The notes beneath the pieces were generated by a model. It had not been told where the DNA came from. It made no database searches and worked only from the letters and a program-made list of their open reading frames with translations. From Pontibacter roseus DSM 17521 (GTDB taxonomy: Bacteria > Bacteroidota > Bacteroidia > Cytophagales > Hymenobacteraceae): DNA of 64,000 nucleotides. The stretch spans positions 545,389 through 609,388 of the forward strand of contig NZ_KB890761.1 in NCBI RefSeq assembly GCF_000373265.1, written 5' to 3'. Made by a program: the position numbers and the translations under genes. Shown here piece after piece: positions 22,859 through 32,230 of this stretch (within the stretch, counting starts at the first letter, position 1; every line of letters starts with the position of its first letter).

Positions 22859-24229
22859 ATGAAAAAACAGTTTAGCCTGATTCTGATTCTGTTGGCCCTG
22901 CTGGGGCACCGGCAGGCCAGCGCGCAGGGTTCTCCCCAGGCCTTCAGCCTGCAGCAGAGCATAGACTACGCCCTGCAGAACCGCCACAGCCTGAAGATGG
23001 CCCGCAACGAACAGGAAATCGCTAAAGCGAAGGTGGGCGAAATCAGGTCTATGGGGCTGCCCCAAATCAACGCGGCCGCTGACCTCGGCAAGAACGTCAT
23101 CCAGCAGAAGAGCTTCCTGCCAGCTGAGTTCTTCCAGGACCCCGACAACCCCAACTCACCTGAGCCGGGCACCTTCGTACCAGTGGTGTTCACACCCCTG
23201 TATAACGGCAATGTGGCGCTTACAGGCAGCCAGCTGCTGTTCGATGGGTCCTACCTGATTGGTCTGAAGGCGGCCAAGACCTATACCGAACTCTCGCAGA
23301 AAACCACTGTGCAGAATGAGATTGACGTGGTGGAGCAGGTGACCAAGGCCTACTACAGCGTGTTGGTGAGTCGCGAGCGCATGGAGCTGCTCAACCAAAA
23401 CCTGGCTCGCCTCGACACCCTGCTGAAGCAGACGCAGGTGATGTTTGACAACGGGGTGGCCGAGAAGCTGGACGTGGACCGCCTGCGGGTGTCGTTCAAC
23501 AACCTGAACGTGGAGAAACAGAAGACAGAGCGCCTGCTGCTCCTGAGCGAGGACTTGCTCAAGTTCCAGATGGGGATGGACCAGAAAGAGCAACTTATCC
23601 TGACTGACCGCCTGAGCGAGGTGCAGGTAGACATGGCCAAAGCCAACCGAGAGAGCTTCAACTATGGCAACCGGATTGAATACTCCGTGCTGGAAACGCA
23701 GCGCGACCTGGCCACGCTGGACCTGCGCAACAACCGCTCCGGCTACCTGCCCAAGCTATACCTGAACGGCCGCTATGGCTACGTGGCCGCCAACAACGAG
23801 TTCCGTGAGATGACCCGCAGCGGCAACTGGCTAGACTTTGCCTACGTGGGCTTGGGGCTGCAGGTGCCTATTTTCGATGGCCTGCGCAAGCACTATGTGA
23901 TACAGCAATCTAAGCTGACGCTGGAGAACACCAAGCTCGGCTTTGAGAGTCTGAAGCAAGGTATAGACCTGGAGCTGAACCAAGCCTCCGCCGACCTGAC
24001 CAACTCCCTGGATGTGCTGGCCTCGCAGCGCGAGAACCTGGAGCTGGCAGAGGAGATAGCCAATGTGGCCAAAATCAAGTTCCAGGAGGGCGTAGGCTCT
24101 AACCTGGAGGTGGTGACTGCCGAGACGGACCTGCGCCAGGCACAGACAAACTACTACGCCGCCATGTACGACGCGCTCATCGCCAAAGTGAACCTCGACA
24201 AAGCCACCGGCACCTTACTCACAAAATAA
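22859..24229 (+). CDS. TolC-family outer membrane efflux protein
   Basis: A 456-aa protein with signal peptide MKKQFSLILILLALLG...ASAQ. Two outer-membrane-efflux repeats are visible as long amphipathic helices with SLQQSIDYALQNRHSLKMAR at the N-terminus and IDLELNQASADLTNSLDVLA and LEVVTAETDLRQAQTNYYAA in the second half. It would form the trimeric outer-membrane channel of the tripartite pump encoded here. It lies 17 bp before the adaptor gene. Confidence 0.95.
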   Translation: MKKQFSLILILLALLGHRQASAQGSPQAFSLQQSIDYALQNRHSLKMARNEQEIAKAKVGEIRSMGLPQINAAADLGKNVIQQKSFLPAEFFQDPDNPNSPEPGTFVPVVFTPLYNGNVALTGSQLLFDGSYLIGLKAAKTYTELSQKTTVQNEIDVVEQVTKAYYSVLVSRERMELLNQNLARLDTLLKQTQVMFDNGVAEKLDVDRLRVSFNNLNVEKQKTERLLLLSEDLLKFQMGMDQKEQLILTDRLSEVQVDMAKANRESFNYGNRIEYSVLETQRDLATLDLRNNRSGYLPKLYLNGRYGYVAANNEFREMTRSGNWLDFAYVGLGLQVPIFDGLRKHYVIQQSKLTLENTKLGFESLKQGIDLELNQASADLTNSLDVLASQRENLELAEEIANVAKIKFQEGVGSNLEVVTAETDLRQAQTNYYAAMYDALIAKVNLDKATGTLLTK

Positions 24230-24246
24230 GACTAACCGAAAAGAAG

Positions 24247-25413
24247 ATGAACCGACCTATCCTTATGAAAAAGATATTTGGAATTTCCACACTGGCCTTA
24301 CTGCTAGGTATGGCAGCCTGCGGCGGCGGCAACGACAAAGAGGCGCAGTTGGCTGAACTGAAGCAGCAGCAGACGGAAATCCAGGAGCAGATTGCCGCTC
24401 TCGAAGCCGAACTGAAAGCCGAGGGCAAAGGCGCTCCAGTAGAGAAGAAAACCGTGCCGGTGACGGTGGCCCAGGTACAACCCGACACATTCCGCCACTA
24501 CCTGGAGGTGCAGGGCAACGTGGATTTCGACCAGAACGTGCTGGTGAGCGCCAAGGTGCCAGGCGTGCTGACGAGCGTGCGCGTGAAGCGCGGCGACAAG
24601 GTATCCAAAGGACAGACCATGGCCACCATTGACGCACAGGTGCTGGAGCAGAACCTTGCAGAGGTACGCACCCGCCTCGACCTGGCCCGCATCGCTTTTG
24701 AAAAGCAGGAAAACCTCTGGAATCAGAAGATAGGAACCGAGATGCAGTACCTGACGGCCAAGAACAACAAGGAGGCCTTGGAGCGCAGCCTGGCGACGTT
24801 GCAGCAGCAGCGCGACCAGTACAACATCAAAGCCCCAGTGTCCGGCGTGGTGGACGACGTGCGCCCAAATGCAGGGGAGGCTGTAGCACCGGGTGTGGGC
24901 ATCATCCGGGTGGTGAATACCAGCGGCTCCAAGATTGTGGCGGAGGTGTCGGAGGCATACCTGACCAAAATCAACAAGGGCGATGAGGCGCTGGTGCGCT
25001 TCCCAGACCTGAACCAGGAGATAACAGCCACCGTGGATGTGGTGAGCCGCTTCATCGACCCAAGCAGTCGCACCTTCACCATCGAGCTGCGGCCGAAGAA
25101 CGTAGAATTTGAGCTGCGGCCCAACCTGGTGGCCGTGGTGCGCATACAGGATTACAAGAACGAAGGGGCAATCACGGTGCCGGTGAACCTGGTGCAGCGC
25201 GATGAAAAGTCGCAGTACGTGTACGTGGCCCAGAAGCAGGGCGAGCGCTTTGTGGCTACCCGCAAGGAAGTGGAGACAGGTATGAACTACCAGGGGCAGG
25301 TGGAAGTGCTCAAAGGGCTTTCCGCCAATGACCAAATCATCACAGCAGGGTACCAGAGTGTGAACGAGGGACAGCCGGTTGTTTTCAACCAGGTGAGCAG
25401 CTTGCAGCAGTAA
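24247..25413 (+). CDS. RND periplasmic adaptor (membrane fusion) lipoprotein
   Basis: A 388-aa HlyD/AcrA-type adaptor. MKKIFGISTLALLLGMAACGGG gives a lipobox; the start may be the ATG at 24247 or the one six codons on at 24265. A coiled coil (residues 31-58, AQLAELKQQQTEIQEQIAAL) precedes the lipoyl half-motifs VLVSAKVPGVLTSVRVKRGD and YNIKAPVSGVVDDVRPNAGE. The beta-barrel and membrane-proximal domains follow (SRTFTIELRPKN, VPVNLVQRDEKSQYVYVA). It links the inner-membrane pump to the TolC protein; 18 bp separate it from the pump gene. Confidence 0.95.
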   Translation: MNRPILMKKIFGISTLALLLGMAACGGGNDKEAQLAELKQQQTEIQEQIAALEAELKAEGKGAPVEKKTVPVTVAQVQPDTFRHYLEVQGNVDFDQNVLVSAKVPGVLTSVRVKRGDKVSKGQTMATIDAQVLEQNLAEVRTRLDLARIAFEKQENLWNQKIGTEMQYLTAKNNKEALERSLATLQQQRDQYNIKAPVSGVVDDVRPNAGEAVAPGVGIIRVVNTSGSKIVAEVSEAYLTKINKGDEALVRFPDLNQEITATVDVVSRFIDPSSRTFTIELRPKNVEFELRPNLVAVVRIQDYKNEGAITVPVNLVQRDEKSQYVYVAQKQGERFVATRKEVETGMNYQGQVEVLKGLSANDQIITAGYQSVNEGQPVVFNQVSSLQQ

Positions 25414-25431
25414 ACCTTTAAGCCGAAAACT

Positions 25432-28400
25432 ATGAAACAGTTCAAGCCGACCAGTTGGTCTATTGACAATAGAACGAGTATCTACATCATCACCATCATC
25501 ATCACGCTGGCGGGTATATACTCGTACATTAAGCTCCAGAAAGAGAACTTCCCTGACATTGTGATTCCGACGGTGTTCGTGGGCACCATCTATCCGGGCA
25601 CATCTCCGGCCGACATCGAGAACCTGGTGACGCGCCCTATTGAAAAGCAGCTGAAAGCCATTTCAGGAGTCAAAAAGGTGACTTCCAATTCCATTCAGGA
25701 CTTCTCCATGATTACGGTGGAGTTCAACACCGATGTGGATGTGGTAGAGGCCAAGCAGCTGGTGAAAGATGCCGTGGACAAAGCCCGCACAGACTTGCCC
25801 ACCGACCTAGACCAGGACCCGAACGTGCAGGAGGTCAACTTCTCCGAGTTCCCCATCATGTACCTCAACGTGTCAGGCAACTACAGCCTGGACCGCCTGA
25901 AGAAGTACGCCGAAGACCTACAGGACCGCATCGAGGCCCAGCCCGAAATCACACGCGTGGACATGGTAGGCGCCCTGGACAAGGAGGTGCAGGTGAACGT
26001 GGACCTGTACAAGATGCAGGTGGCGCAGGTGACCTTTGCTGACATCAACCGGGCCATCGCCTCTGAGAACGTGACGGTGTCGGGTGGCAACATATCCGTA
26101 GGCGAGATGAAGCGCTCGGTGCGCGTGGTGGGGCAGTACACTGACCCAAACCGGATTGGCGACATCGTGGTGAAATCCTTGTCGGGCGCCAACATCCAGC
26201 TGAAGGAGATTGCCGAGGTGAAAGAGGGCTTCGAGGAGCAGGAAAGCTTCGCCCGCCTCGACAACGCGCCCGTCATCACCCTCAATGTCATCAAGCGCAG
26301 TGGCGAGAACCTTATAGAGGCCTCGGACAAAATACACGCCCTGGTGGAGGACATGGAAGGCAGCGTGCTGCCCGACGACCTGAAAATCACCATCACTGGC
26401 GACCAGTCCACGCAGACGCGCCATACCCTGAATGACCTGATTAACACCATCATCATCGGCTTTGTGCTGGTGACGATTATCCTGATGTTCTTCATGGGAG
26501 TGACCAATGCAGTCTTTGTGGGTTTGTCGGTGCCGTTGTCCATGTTCATCGCTTTCATCCTGATGCCGGTGATGGGCTTCTCACTCAACATGATTGTGCT
26601 CTTCTCGTTCCTGCTAGCCTTGGGCATCGTGGTGGACGATGCCATTGTGGTGATTGAGAACACGCACCGCATCCTGCACCAGTCCAACCTGAGTGTGGTC
26701 AGGTCGGCAAAGGTGGCGGCAGGAGAGGTGTTCGTGCCCGTTTTGGCCGGTACGCTCACCACGGTGGCGCCGTTTCTGCCGCTAGCCTTCTGGCCAGGTA
26801 TAGTGGGTAAATTCATGTTCTTCCTGCCCATAACGCTGATAGTGACCCTAATGTCCTCGCTGCTGGTGGCCTTCATCATCAACCCGGTTTTCGCGGTCTC
26901 ATTCATGAAGAAGGAGCATGAACTGGACCAAGACATTTCCCCACGCGCCCGCAGAACCTTCTGGCTGTTGGTGGGCGCGGCCTTCTTGGTAGCCGTTGTG
27001 GCCTACTTGGCTGGCTGGTATGGCACAGCCAACCTGGTGATGCTGGGTCTGGTGCTGGTGCTGCTCAACCGCTTCCTGTTCCGGCGCATGATACATGGCT
27101 TTCAGAATAAGACGCTGCCCCGCTTCATGCGCGGGTATGAGCGTCTGCTGCGCTGGATGCTGGTGGGTATGCGCCCGGTATGGATGTTTCTGAGCGTCAT
27201 CGGACTGCTTTTCTTCTCCTTATTTTTGACAGCCGTGCGTCCGCCAAAAGTTGTGTTTTTCCCGGAGTCGGACCCGAACTTCGTCTATACCTATATCAGC
27301 ATGCCGATAGGCACGGACCAGGCTGTGACTGACTCAGTTACCCGTGCGGTGGAGCGGCGCATCAACCAGGTGGTGGGTGCCGAGAATCCTGATGTGGAAT
27401 CGGTCATTTCCAATGTGGCCATCGGGGCAGGCGACCAAAACGACCGCAGCACGACGGCACAATCTCACTTAGGGAAGGTTACCGTAGCCTTTGTGGAGTA
27501 TCAATACAGAACCGGAGAGCGGAGCAGCCGCGAGTATATGGATGAGATTCGAGATGCGGTGCGTGGTATACCGGGCGCCAACATCACCGTGGACCAGGAG
27601 CAGAACGGTCCGCCGGTAGGCAAGCCTGTCAGCATCGAAATCGCCGGAGAGGACTTTGAAGGACTGATTGCCCTTTCCAAGCAGGTGGAGCAGTACATCG
27701 ACCAGCAGCAGATAGGAGGTATAGAGGAGCTGCGCAGCGATTTGGAGGACAGCAAGCCGGAAATCGTCATCAACATTGACCGCGAGCGTGCCAACCGCGA
27801 GGGAATCAGCACCGGGCAGGTAGGTATGGAGTTGCGCACGGCGATTTTCGGGGAGGAGGCCTCCAAATTCAAACTGGACGAGGAGGAGTACCCGATTCAA
27901 GTGCGCTATGCTGAGCCTTACCGAGAGAACATAGACGCGCTGCTGGACATGCGCATCACCTACCGCGACATGAACAGCGGGTTGGTGCGCCAAATCCCGC
28001 TTTCATCGCTGGCCACGATTGAGTACAGCAACTCCTATGGCGGCATCAAACGCAAGAACCTGAAACGCGTGGTGACGCTGGAGTCGAACGTGCTGGGCGG
28101 TTACAATGCCAACGAGGTGGTGATGAACATCGAGAGCGCGCTGCGCGACTTTGAGACGCCGGAAGGCTATGAGGTGAAGATGGGCGGACAGCAGGAGGAG
28201 CAGGAGGAAACGGCCAACTTCCTGATGGTGGCCCTGGTGGCGGCTTTCTGCATCATCTTCCTGATTCTGGTGACGCAGTTCAACTCGGTGTCAAAACCGT
28301 TCATCATCCTGTCGGAGGTACTGTTCAGCATCATCGGCGTGCTGCTGGGCTTTTCTATCTTCGGGATGGATGCCTCCATTGTGATGACAGGGGTGGGCAT

Positions 28401-28863
28401 TGTGGCGCTGGCCGGCATAGTGGTGAAGAACGGTATCCTGATTGTGGAGTTTACGGACCTGCTGCTGGAAGAGGGCAAGGAGTTGAAGGAGGCCATTGTG
28501 GAGGCGGGCAAGACGCGCCTGAACCCGGTGCTGCTCACAGCCACGGCCACTATACTAGGCCTGATACCGCTGGCGTTAGGTATAAACCTGAACTTCTATA
28601 CCTTGTTCACGGAGTTCAAACCGAACTTCTTCATGGGTGGTGACAGTGCCGCTTTCTGGGGACCGCTAGCCTGGACGATTATTTTTGGCCTGGGCTTTGC
28701 TACGGTCGTAACGCTGCTGATCGTGCCGGTGATGTACCTGCTCAACGAGCGCCTAAAGAGAAAGATAAAAGGTGACAAGAAGCCTGCCGGAGCCGTGAAA
28801 CTTCCAGACGGCCAGCAGGTAGAAGCGCCTGTAAATGGGAAAGTTAGAGAATACACCGTATAA
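25432..28863 (+). CDS. RND efflux transporter permease
   Basis: A 1143-aa proton-driven pump of the AcrB superfamily, slightly longer than the usual 1030-1070. The first helix (TSIYIITIIITLAGIYSYIK) is followed by FVGTIYPGTSPADIENLVTR. The proton-relay Asp pair is in LALGIVVDDAIVVIENTHR, and the second half has GIVALAGIVVKNGILIVEF. An extra hydrophobic segment near residues 505-540 (VGAAFLVAVVAYLAGWYG) explains part of the added length. Substrates cannot be told; the operon lacks drug-specific genes. The acyl carrier gene begins 2 bp after its stop. Confidence 0.96.
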   Translation: MKQFKPTSWSIDNRTSIYIITIIITLAGIYSYIKLQKENFPDIVIPTVFVGTIYPGTSPADIENLVTRPIEKQLKAISGVKKVTSNSIQDFSMITVEFNTDVDVVEAKQLVKDAVDKARTDLPTDLDQDPNVQEVNFSEFPIMYLNVSGNYSLDRLKKYAEDLQDRIEAQPEITRVDMVGALDKEVQVNVDLYKMQVAQVTFADINRAIASENVTVSGGNISVGEMKRSVRVVGQYTDPNRIGDIVVKSLSGANIQLKEIAEVKEGFEEQESFARLDNAPVITLNVIKRSGENLIEASDKIHALVEDMEGSVLPDDLKITITGDQSTQTRHTLNDLINTIIIGFVLVTIILMFFMGVTNAVFVGLSVPLSMFIAFILMPVMGFSLNMIVLFSFLLALGIVVDDAIVVIENTHRILHQSNLSVVRSAKVAAGEVFVPVLAGTLTTVAPFLPLAFWPGIVGKFMFFLPITLIVTLMSSLLVAFIINPVFAVSFMKKEHELDQDISPRARRTFWLLVGAAFLVAVVAYLAGWYGTANLVMLGLVLVLLNRFLFRRMIHGFQNKTLPRFMRGYERLLRWMLVGMRPVWMFLSVIGLLFFSLFLTAVRPPKVVFFPESDPNFVYTYISMPIGTDQAVTDSVTRAVERRINQVVGAENPDVESVISNVAIGAGDQNDRSTTAQSHLGKVTVAFVEYQYRTGERSSREYMDEIRDAVRGIPGANITVDQEQNGPPVGKPVSIEIAGEDFEGLIALSKQVEQYIDQQQIGGIEELRSDLEDSKPEIVINIDRERANREGISTGQVGMELRTAIFGEEASKFKLDEEEYPIQVRYAEPYRENIDALLDMRITYRDMNSGLVRQIPLSSLATIEYSNSYGGIKRKNLKRVVTLESNVLGGYNANEVVMNIESALRDFETPEGYEVKMGGQQEEQEETANFLMVALVAAFCIIFLILVTQFNSVSKPFIILSEVLFSIIGVLLGFSIFGMDASIVMTGVGIVALAGIVVKNGILIVEFTDLLLEEGKELKEAIVEAGKTRLNPVLLTATATILGLIPLALGINLNFYTLFTEFKPNFFMGGDSAAFWGPLAWTIIFGLGFATVVTLLIVPVMYLLNERLKRKIKGDKKPAGAVKLPDGQQVEAPVNGKVREYTV

Positions 28864-28865
28864 AT

Positions 28866-29126
28866 ATGCTTACAACAACTGACAAAGCTATTGAGCGTGA
28901 GGTTATCCGTATCATTAGCAAAACCAAGGAGATAAGACCTGCGCGCCTGCAAACGAAAGCACGCCTGTTCCAGGATTTTGGCTTCGATACTGTGGATTTG
29001 GTGGACATCATCCTGGAGCTGGAAAAGAATTTCGACATCGTGATTCCGGATGAGGTGCCTATCAACACAGTGGGTGATTTTGTGGACTATGTGGCATCGC
29101 AGCATACCTTGCGTGAGGCAAGCTAA
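28866..29126 (+). CDS. Acyl carrier-like protein with Thr in place of the prosthetic Ser
   Basis: An 86-aa four-helix acyl carrier fold. Helix 2 reads FQDFGFDTVDLVDIILELE. When aligned with the usual GADSLDTVELV, the phosphopantetheine serine of D-S-L is Thr42 in D-T-V. The acidic helix and the IPDEVPINTVGDFVDYV segment are otherwise normal. It begins 2 bp after the RND pump and ends at a terminator, so it belongs to the efflux operon. It may be an inactive, apo-only carrier that regulates a partner, or Thr may be modified (unproven). No acyltransferase gene is adjacent. Confidence 0.85.
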   Translation: MLTTTDKAIEREVIRIISKTKEIRPARLQTKARLFQDFGFDTVDLVDIILELEKNFDIVIPDEVPINTVGDFVDYVASQHTLREAS

Positions 29127-29146
29127 GGATAGCCATACCTATACCT

Positions 29147-29194
29147 GTACAAACAGAAAGGCCGGGAGCTTGCTCCCGGCCTTTCTGTTTGTAC
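29147..29194. terminator. Perfect 23-bp-stem bidirectional terminator
   Basis: A 48-bp perfect palindromic hairpin with a 2-nt spacer, placed between the convergent acyl carrier and YgjP-type genes. The GC-rich core (GGCCGGGAGC) is flanked by A/T runs on both sides. A CCATACCTATACCTG pair of iterated words touches its left edge. Confidence 0.85.
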
Positions 29195-29304
29195 AAAGTT
29201 CTTGTCAGTAGAAGGTATAGGCGTCAGTGCCGCAGCCCCTACGGTTTTGTTTTCAGCAGGTAAAGTGTTACAGTGTAGTAAGCGTCTATTCGATAGGGTA
29301 GGTT

Positions 29305-30045
29305 TTAGTAGATGGAGATACGGTAAGCCTTCAGTTTCTGGTCCAGCGCCTTGGAGTTCACGCATACCTGGTCGAGCAGTGACCAGAAGCCGGGGCCATG
29401 GTTTTTCTCTACGGTGTGCGCCAGCTCATGCAGAATCACGTAGTCGCAGAGGGAATCAGGCAGGCGCATCAGGTGCAGGTTCAGGTTGATGTTGTTGGTG
29501 TGCGAGCAGCTTCCCCAGCGCGACTTGGCGTTCTTGATGAACACGTTCTGGTATTCGAACCCAAACTTCTTGGCGAAGTAATCGACCCGCTCCGGCAGGT
29601 ACTGTTTCGCCTCCTTGCGGTAGGCCTCCTCTATCGACTTGCGGATGAACTTCTGCACCTCGTTGTCGCGTACATCCTTATAGGCCGGGTAGAACACGTT
29701 GATGTAGCCATTCTCGATGACGCAGCGCATGGTATACTGGGCATGGGTGAGCAGACGAAGCGAGTGCGACCGGGTCCTGAACTCGGTATTGCCGTCATAC
29801 ATAGTCACCCGCGCCTCATGCTGTTGCATGCGGGCCTGGTGCTCCTTTATCCAGTCGCTCTTGGTATAGATGAGCTGCTCCGCTTTCTCAAAACTGATGT
29901 GAGGCGGCACGGCTACCCGTATACCTTTGATGGGCCGGACGCTGATGGTAAGACGTTTGGCTTTGTCACTCCGCTCGATGAGAACCTTCCCGATTCCGTC
30001 GATGTGGAGATTAACGGATGTTAGTCGTAGAAATGATGAAGACAC
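29305..30045 (-). CDS. YgjP-type (DUF45/M48-like) metallopeptidase
   Basis: A 246-aa protein. The zinc motif is HELAHTVEKNHGPGFW (HExxH plus a third His), with the preceding NAKSRWGSC...NNINLNLHLMRLPD typical of the YgjP/DUF45 family. The N-terminal half (VLIERSDKAKRLTISVRP) is the usual beta-rich module. No signal peptide is seen, so it is cytosolic. The substrate is unknown; some family members sit near restriction-modification systems, but not here. A perfect -7 box lies 35 bp upstream. Confidence 0.9.
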   Translation of the reverse strand: MSSSFLRLTSVNLHIDGIGKVLIERSDKAKRLTISVRPIKGIRVAVPPHISFEKAEQLIYTKSDWIKEHQARMQQHEARVTMYDGNTEFRTRSHSLRLLTHAQYTMRCVIENGYINVFYPAYKDVRDNEVQKFIRKSIEEAYRKEAKQYLPERVDYFAKKFGFEYQNVFIKNAKSRWGSCSHTNNINLNLHLMRLPDSLCDYVILHELAHTVEKNHGPGFWSLLDQVCVNSKALDQKLKAYRISIY

Positions 30046-30079
30046 TTTGGCTAAAAGTTAAAATACAAAATCATCAGTC

Positions 30080-30087
30080 CAAATATA
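30080..30087 (-). promoter_or_regulatory. -7 box TATATTTG, YgjP-type gene
   Basis: A perfect TAnnTTTG match on the minus strand in an AT-rich stretch, 34 bp before the start; the -33 element is weak. Confidence 0.4.
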
Positions 30088-30255
30088 AAAAAATAATTCC
30101 TTATAAAACTATAGCTGCCACTGCTTTTGTGTGTTTTTATATGAATTTTTGTATTTGAATAGTGCTATATTGTGTCATTTGCATAAATTATTTTGAGTGT
30201 TTTCCACGCCCCTTCCGGATGGGGGTATGTGCAGGCTGAGAGAGTGTTAGATGCA

Positions 30256-30280
30256 AAAAGGCTGCCCTAGGCAGCCTTTT
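30256..30280 (-). terminator. Terminator of the 68-aa hydrophilic protein gene
   Basis: AAAAGGCTGCC and GGCAGCCTTTT form an 11-bp stem over a 3-nt loop, 24 bp after the stop codon at 30304. Confidence 0.75.
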
Positions 30281-30303
30281 GATATTAAATGTATTGGGTC
30301 TGT

Positions 30304-30510
30304 CTAGCGGATGTTGCCGCCGGTCGGCATGTCGTCGTGCGGGTTCTTGGCCACACGGCTGCTGTCGGTGGTGGCGGAACGCAGCGTTGGCTCCTTGCTG
30401 TTGGTGGCAGAGCCCTCTGCGTCTGTAGAGTGTCCTTGGGAGGTATGGCCCTTGATTGTCTTGTTGCCTGCCTCGGGTTTTTTGTCCTGCTTCTTCTCGT
30501 CTTGTTTCAT
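30304..30510 (-). CDS. Small hydrophilic protein, unknown (68 aa)
   Basis: A 68-aa protein without hydrophobic segments, rich in Lys, Asp, Ser, Thr and Gly (MKQDEKKQDKKPEAGNKT...NPHDDMPTGGNIR). The composition resembles disordered, stress-related small proteins of Bacteroidota. It lies 19 bp after the DUF1232 gene on the same strand and before a terminator, so it is probably the last gene of a two-gene operon. Function is unknown. Confidence 0.65.
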   Translation of the reverse strand: MKQDEKKQDKKPEAGNKTIKGHTSQGHSTDAEGSATNSKEPTLRSATTDSSRVAKNPHDDMPTGGNIR

Positions 30511-30529
30511 AGGTGTCGTGTTTGTATGG

Positions 30530-31090
30530 TTAAATGTTCTCGCCTTGCCCTATGTGTACGTGCCCCTCAGACTGGTTGCTGTACTTGGGCGTCCCGAAAG
30601 AGGTGTCAGCATCATGCGGCGCCTGCGCATGCACCACCACCTCCTGTCGCGCTTTGCGGCTGGCATCCCACTCCTTGAAGTGGTCCAGCTCCGACTTGAT
30701 GCCGGTCATGAACCAGGCCAGCAGCGCCGCATCGTCCAGCAGGCCTACCACCGGTATGAAATCCGGAATCAGGTCCAGGGGCATGATGAAGTAGATGAGG
30801 ATGGCCACGCCTCCCACCAGTGTGGTGTTCGGTATACCTTTGTACTCCCCGCCAACGGCGGCTTTTATCATACGGGACAACAGCTGCAGATTCTCCCACA
30901 CCTCCCCGGCCAGTGCACCGATGCTCTTTTTGGCCGCGGCTTTCTTGAAGGTGTCATTCAGCAGCTTGGTCACCTGCATAGGGTGCTCGAGGTACTTTTC
31001 CGCCTTCTTGAGGATGCTCTGGAAAAGGGGGCTCTGCGATACAGTCTTGCCGTCTGGGCGTTGTGTCTCTTTATTGTTTTCGTTCTCCAT
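30530..31090 (-). CDS. YkvA-like DUF1232 membrane protein
   Basis: A 186-aa protein. The DUF1232 core is GVAILIYFIMPLDLIPDFIP followed by VVGLLDDAALLAWF (about residues 94-128), with YxxxPxDLIPDxxPxxGxxDD as the family hallmark. Charged segments flank it, and the C-terminal tail is hydrophilic with many His and Asn. The family is of unknown function, often near stress or cation genes. It seems co-transcribed with the small hydrophilic gene downstream. Confidence 0.88.
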   Translation of the reverse strand: MENENNKETQRPDGKTVSQSPLFQSILKKAEKYLEHPMQVTKLLNDTFKKAAAKKSIGALAGEVWENLQLLSRMIKAAVGGEYKGIPNTTLVGGVAILIYFIMPLDLIPDFIPVVGLLDDAALLAWFMTGIKSELDHFKEWDASRKARQEVVVHAQAPHDADTSFGTPKYSNQSEGHVHIGQGENI

Positions 31091-31317
31091 TTTTTACGGG
31101 CTAATGCTGATTATGTCTGTTGAGTCGTGCCGATGCCTTCCTTGGAACCTAGCTTGCTGGCCGTGGTGGTGCGGGGGCAAATGTGGGCGCAAGTTGCTCA
31201 ACTGCCGACATCCTTCCTATACCTTGCGCCAAGTAATTTTGTTCTGGCATGCAAACAGAAAACGGGCCACAGTATACCTGCAAGCCCGCTCAAGTAAGGG
31301 TGCTATAAGGGAGGGTT

Positions 31318-31941
31318 CTAGTTCACGCGCCCGGCGGCGTAGTAGTAGTTGCGGTAGTAAGGCTCCTGGAGCGAGCTTATCATCACGCCGCCGCTTGTGG
31401 CCGAGTGTACGAACTTGCCGTCTTTGAGGTAGATGCCCACATGGAAGATGGGTTGCCTGGGGCTGCGGCGAAAAAAGACGAGGTCACCGGTACGGACCTG
31501 GGCTTTCTTGATGCGGGTCACGTCGTCGAACATGGAACGGGAACTGCGGCTGAGGTCGATGCCGTATACCTCGCGGTAAATGCTGGTGACGAAGCCGGAG
31601 CAGTCGGTCCCTTTTTTAGACTCTTTGCCATAGCTGTACGGGGTGCCCAGCCAGCTGGTGACGGTCTTGAGCAGGTCCTTGTCCTCTTTGTAGTCCAGCT
31701 TGAGGCCCAACTTGCGGGAGTAGCGCTCATAGAAAGTAGAGTCCACCGGTTCTGCCTCCTCCTCTGGCATGGGGATTTCCAGTTCCAAAGCACGGGCGAT
31801 GTCCTCACCGGAATGCACGGTGTGAAGCGCGAGGGCGGGGGTGTCCTCGGTATGCTGTGACTCAGGCGCCTTTACCTCGTAAAAGAAGGAGAGAAAGAGC
31901 GAAACAACAGCGAGTACGCTCAGTATGATGGTTCTGGTCAT
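31318..31941 (-). CDS. NlpC/P60 cell-wall hydrolase
   Basis: A 207-aa protein from MTRTIILSVLAVVSLFLSFF; an ATG four codons upstream is an alternative. One N-terminal membrane anchor or uncleaved signal is followed by an acidic linker (residues 30-70) and the NlpC/P60 domain. The catalytic Cys114 is in KGTDCSGFVTSIYREVYG, His167 in IFHVGIYL, and the third polar residue near FVHSAT. These enzymes cut D-Glu-DAP type bonds in peptidoglycan peptides. It is probably periplasmic and is monocistronic. Confidence 0.92.
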   Translation of the reverse strand: MTRTIILSVLAVVSLFLSFFYEVKAPESQHTEDTPALALHTVHSGEDIARALELEIPMPEEEAEPVDSTFYERYSRKLGLKLDYKEDKDLLKTVTSWLGTPYSYGKESKKGTDCSGFVTSIYREVYGIDLSRSSRSMFDDVTRIKKAQVRTGDLVFFRRSPRQPIFHVGIYLKDGKFVHSATSGGVMISSLQEPYYRNYYYAAGRVN

Positions 31942-32230
31942 AGGGTTTAGCATGTTTTGAAACCACCGCAGTGGCAAACAGTTGTCACCTTATGGTTGGA
32001 GAGCGGTGTCGGTGAAATTGGATTTCTACTCTGCAACCTGTATGCTGATGCCGCTGCATCTAAACAGTGCGTAAAAATAGATACAATTTTTATAACGGCC
32101 AAAGCTTTCGGATATTGTCGCTCGCCCCTGGTTTTCACCTGCTCGCCGCTCGGTAAGCTGCGCTCGCGGGCGAACCAGTGCTGGTATAGTGCAGTTGCGA
32201 TGCTTTTGGCTTCAATAAAGGATGCAAACG

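Noticed and set aside
29305..30045. YgjP-type peptidase as part of a restriction system
   Set aside because: Some relatives neighbour type I restriction genes, but no restriction or methylase gene is near here.
30205..30245. TPP-riboswitch-like words (GGGGGTATG, GGCTGAGAG)
   Set aside because: Only the CTGAGA-like piece is present; the ACCTGA and GGNNA parts are missing, and no thiamine gene follows.
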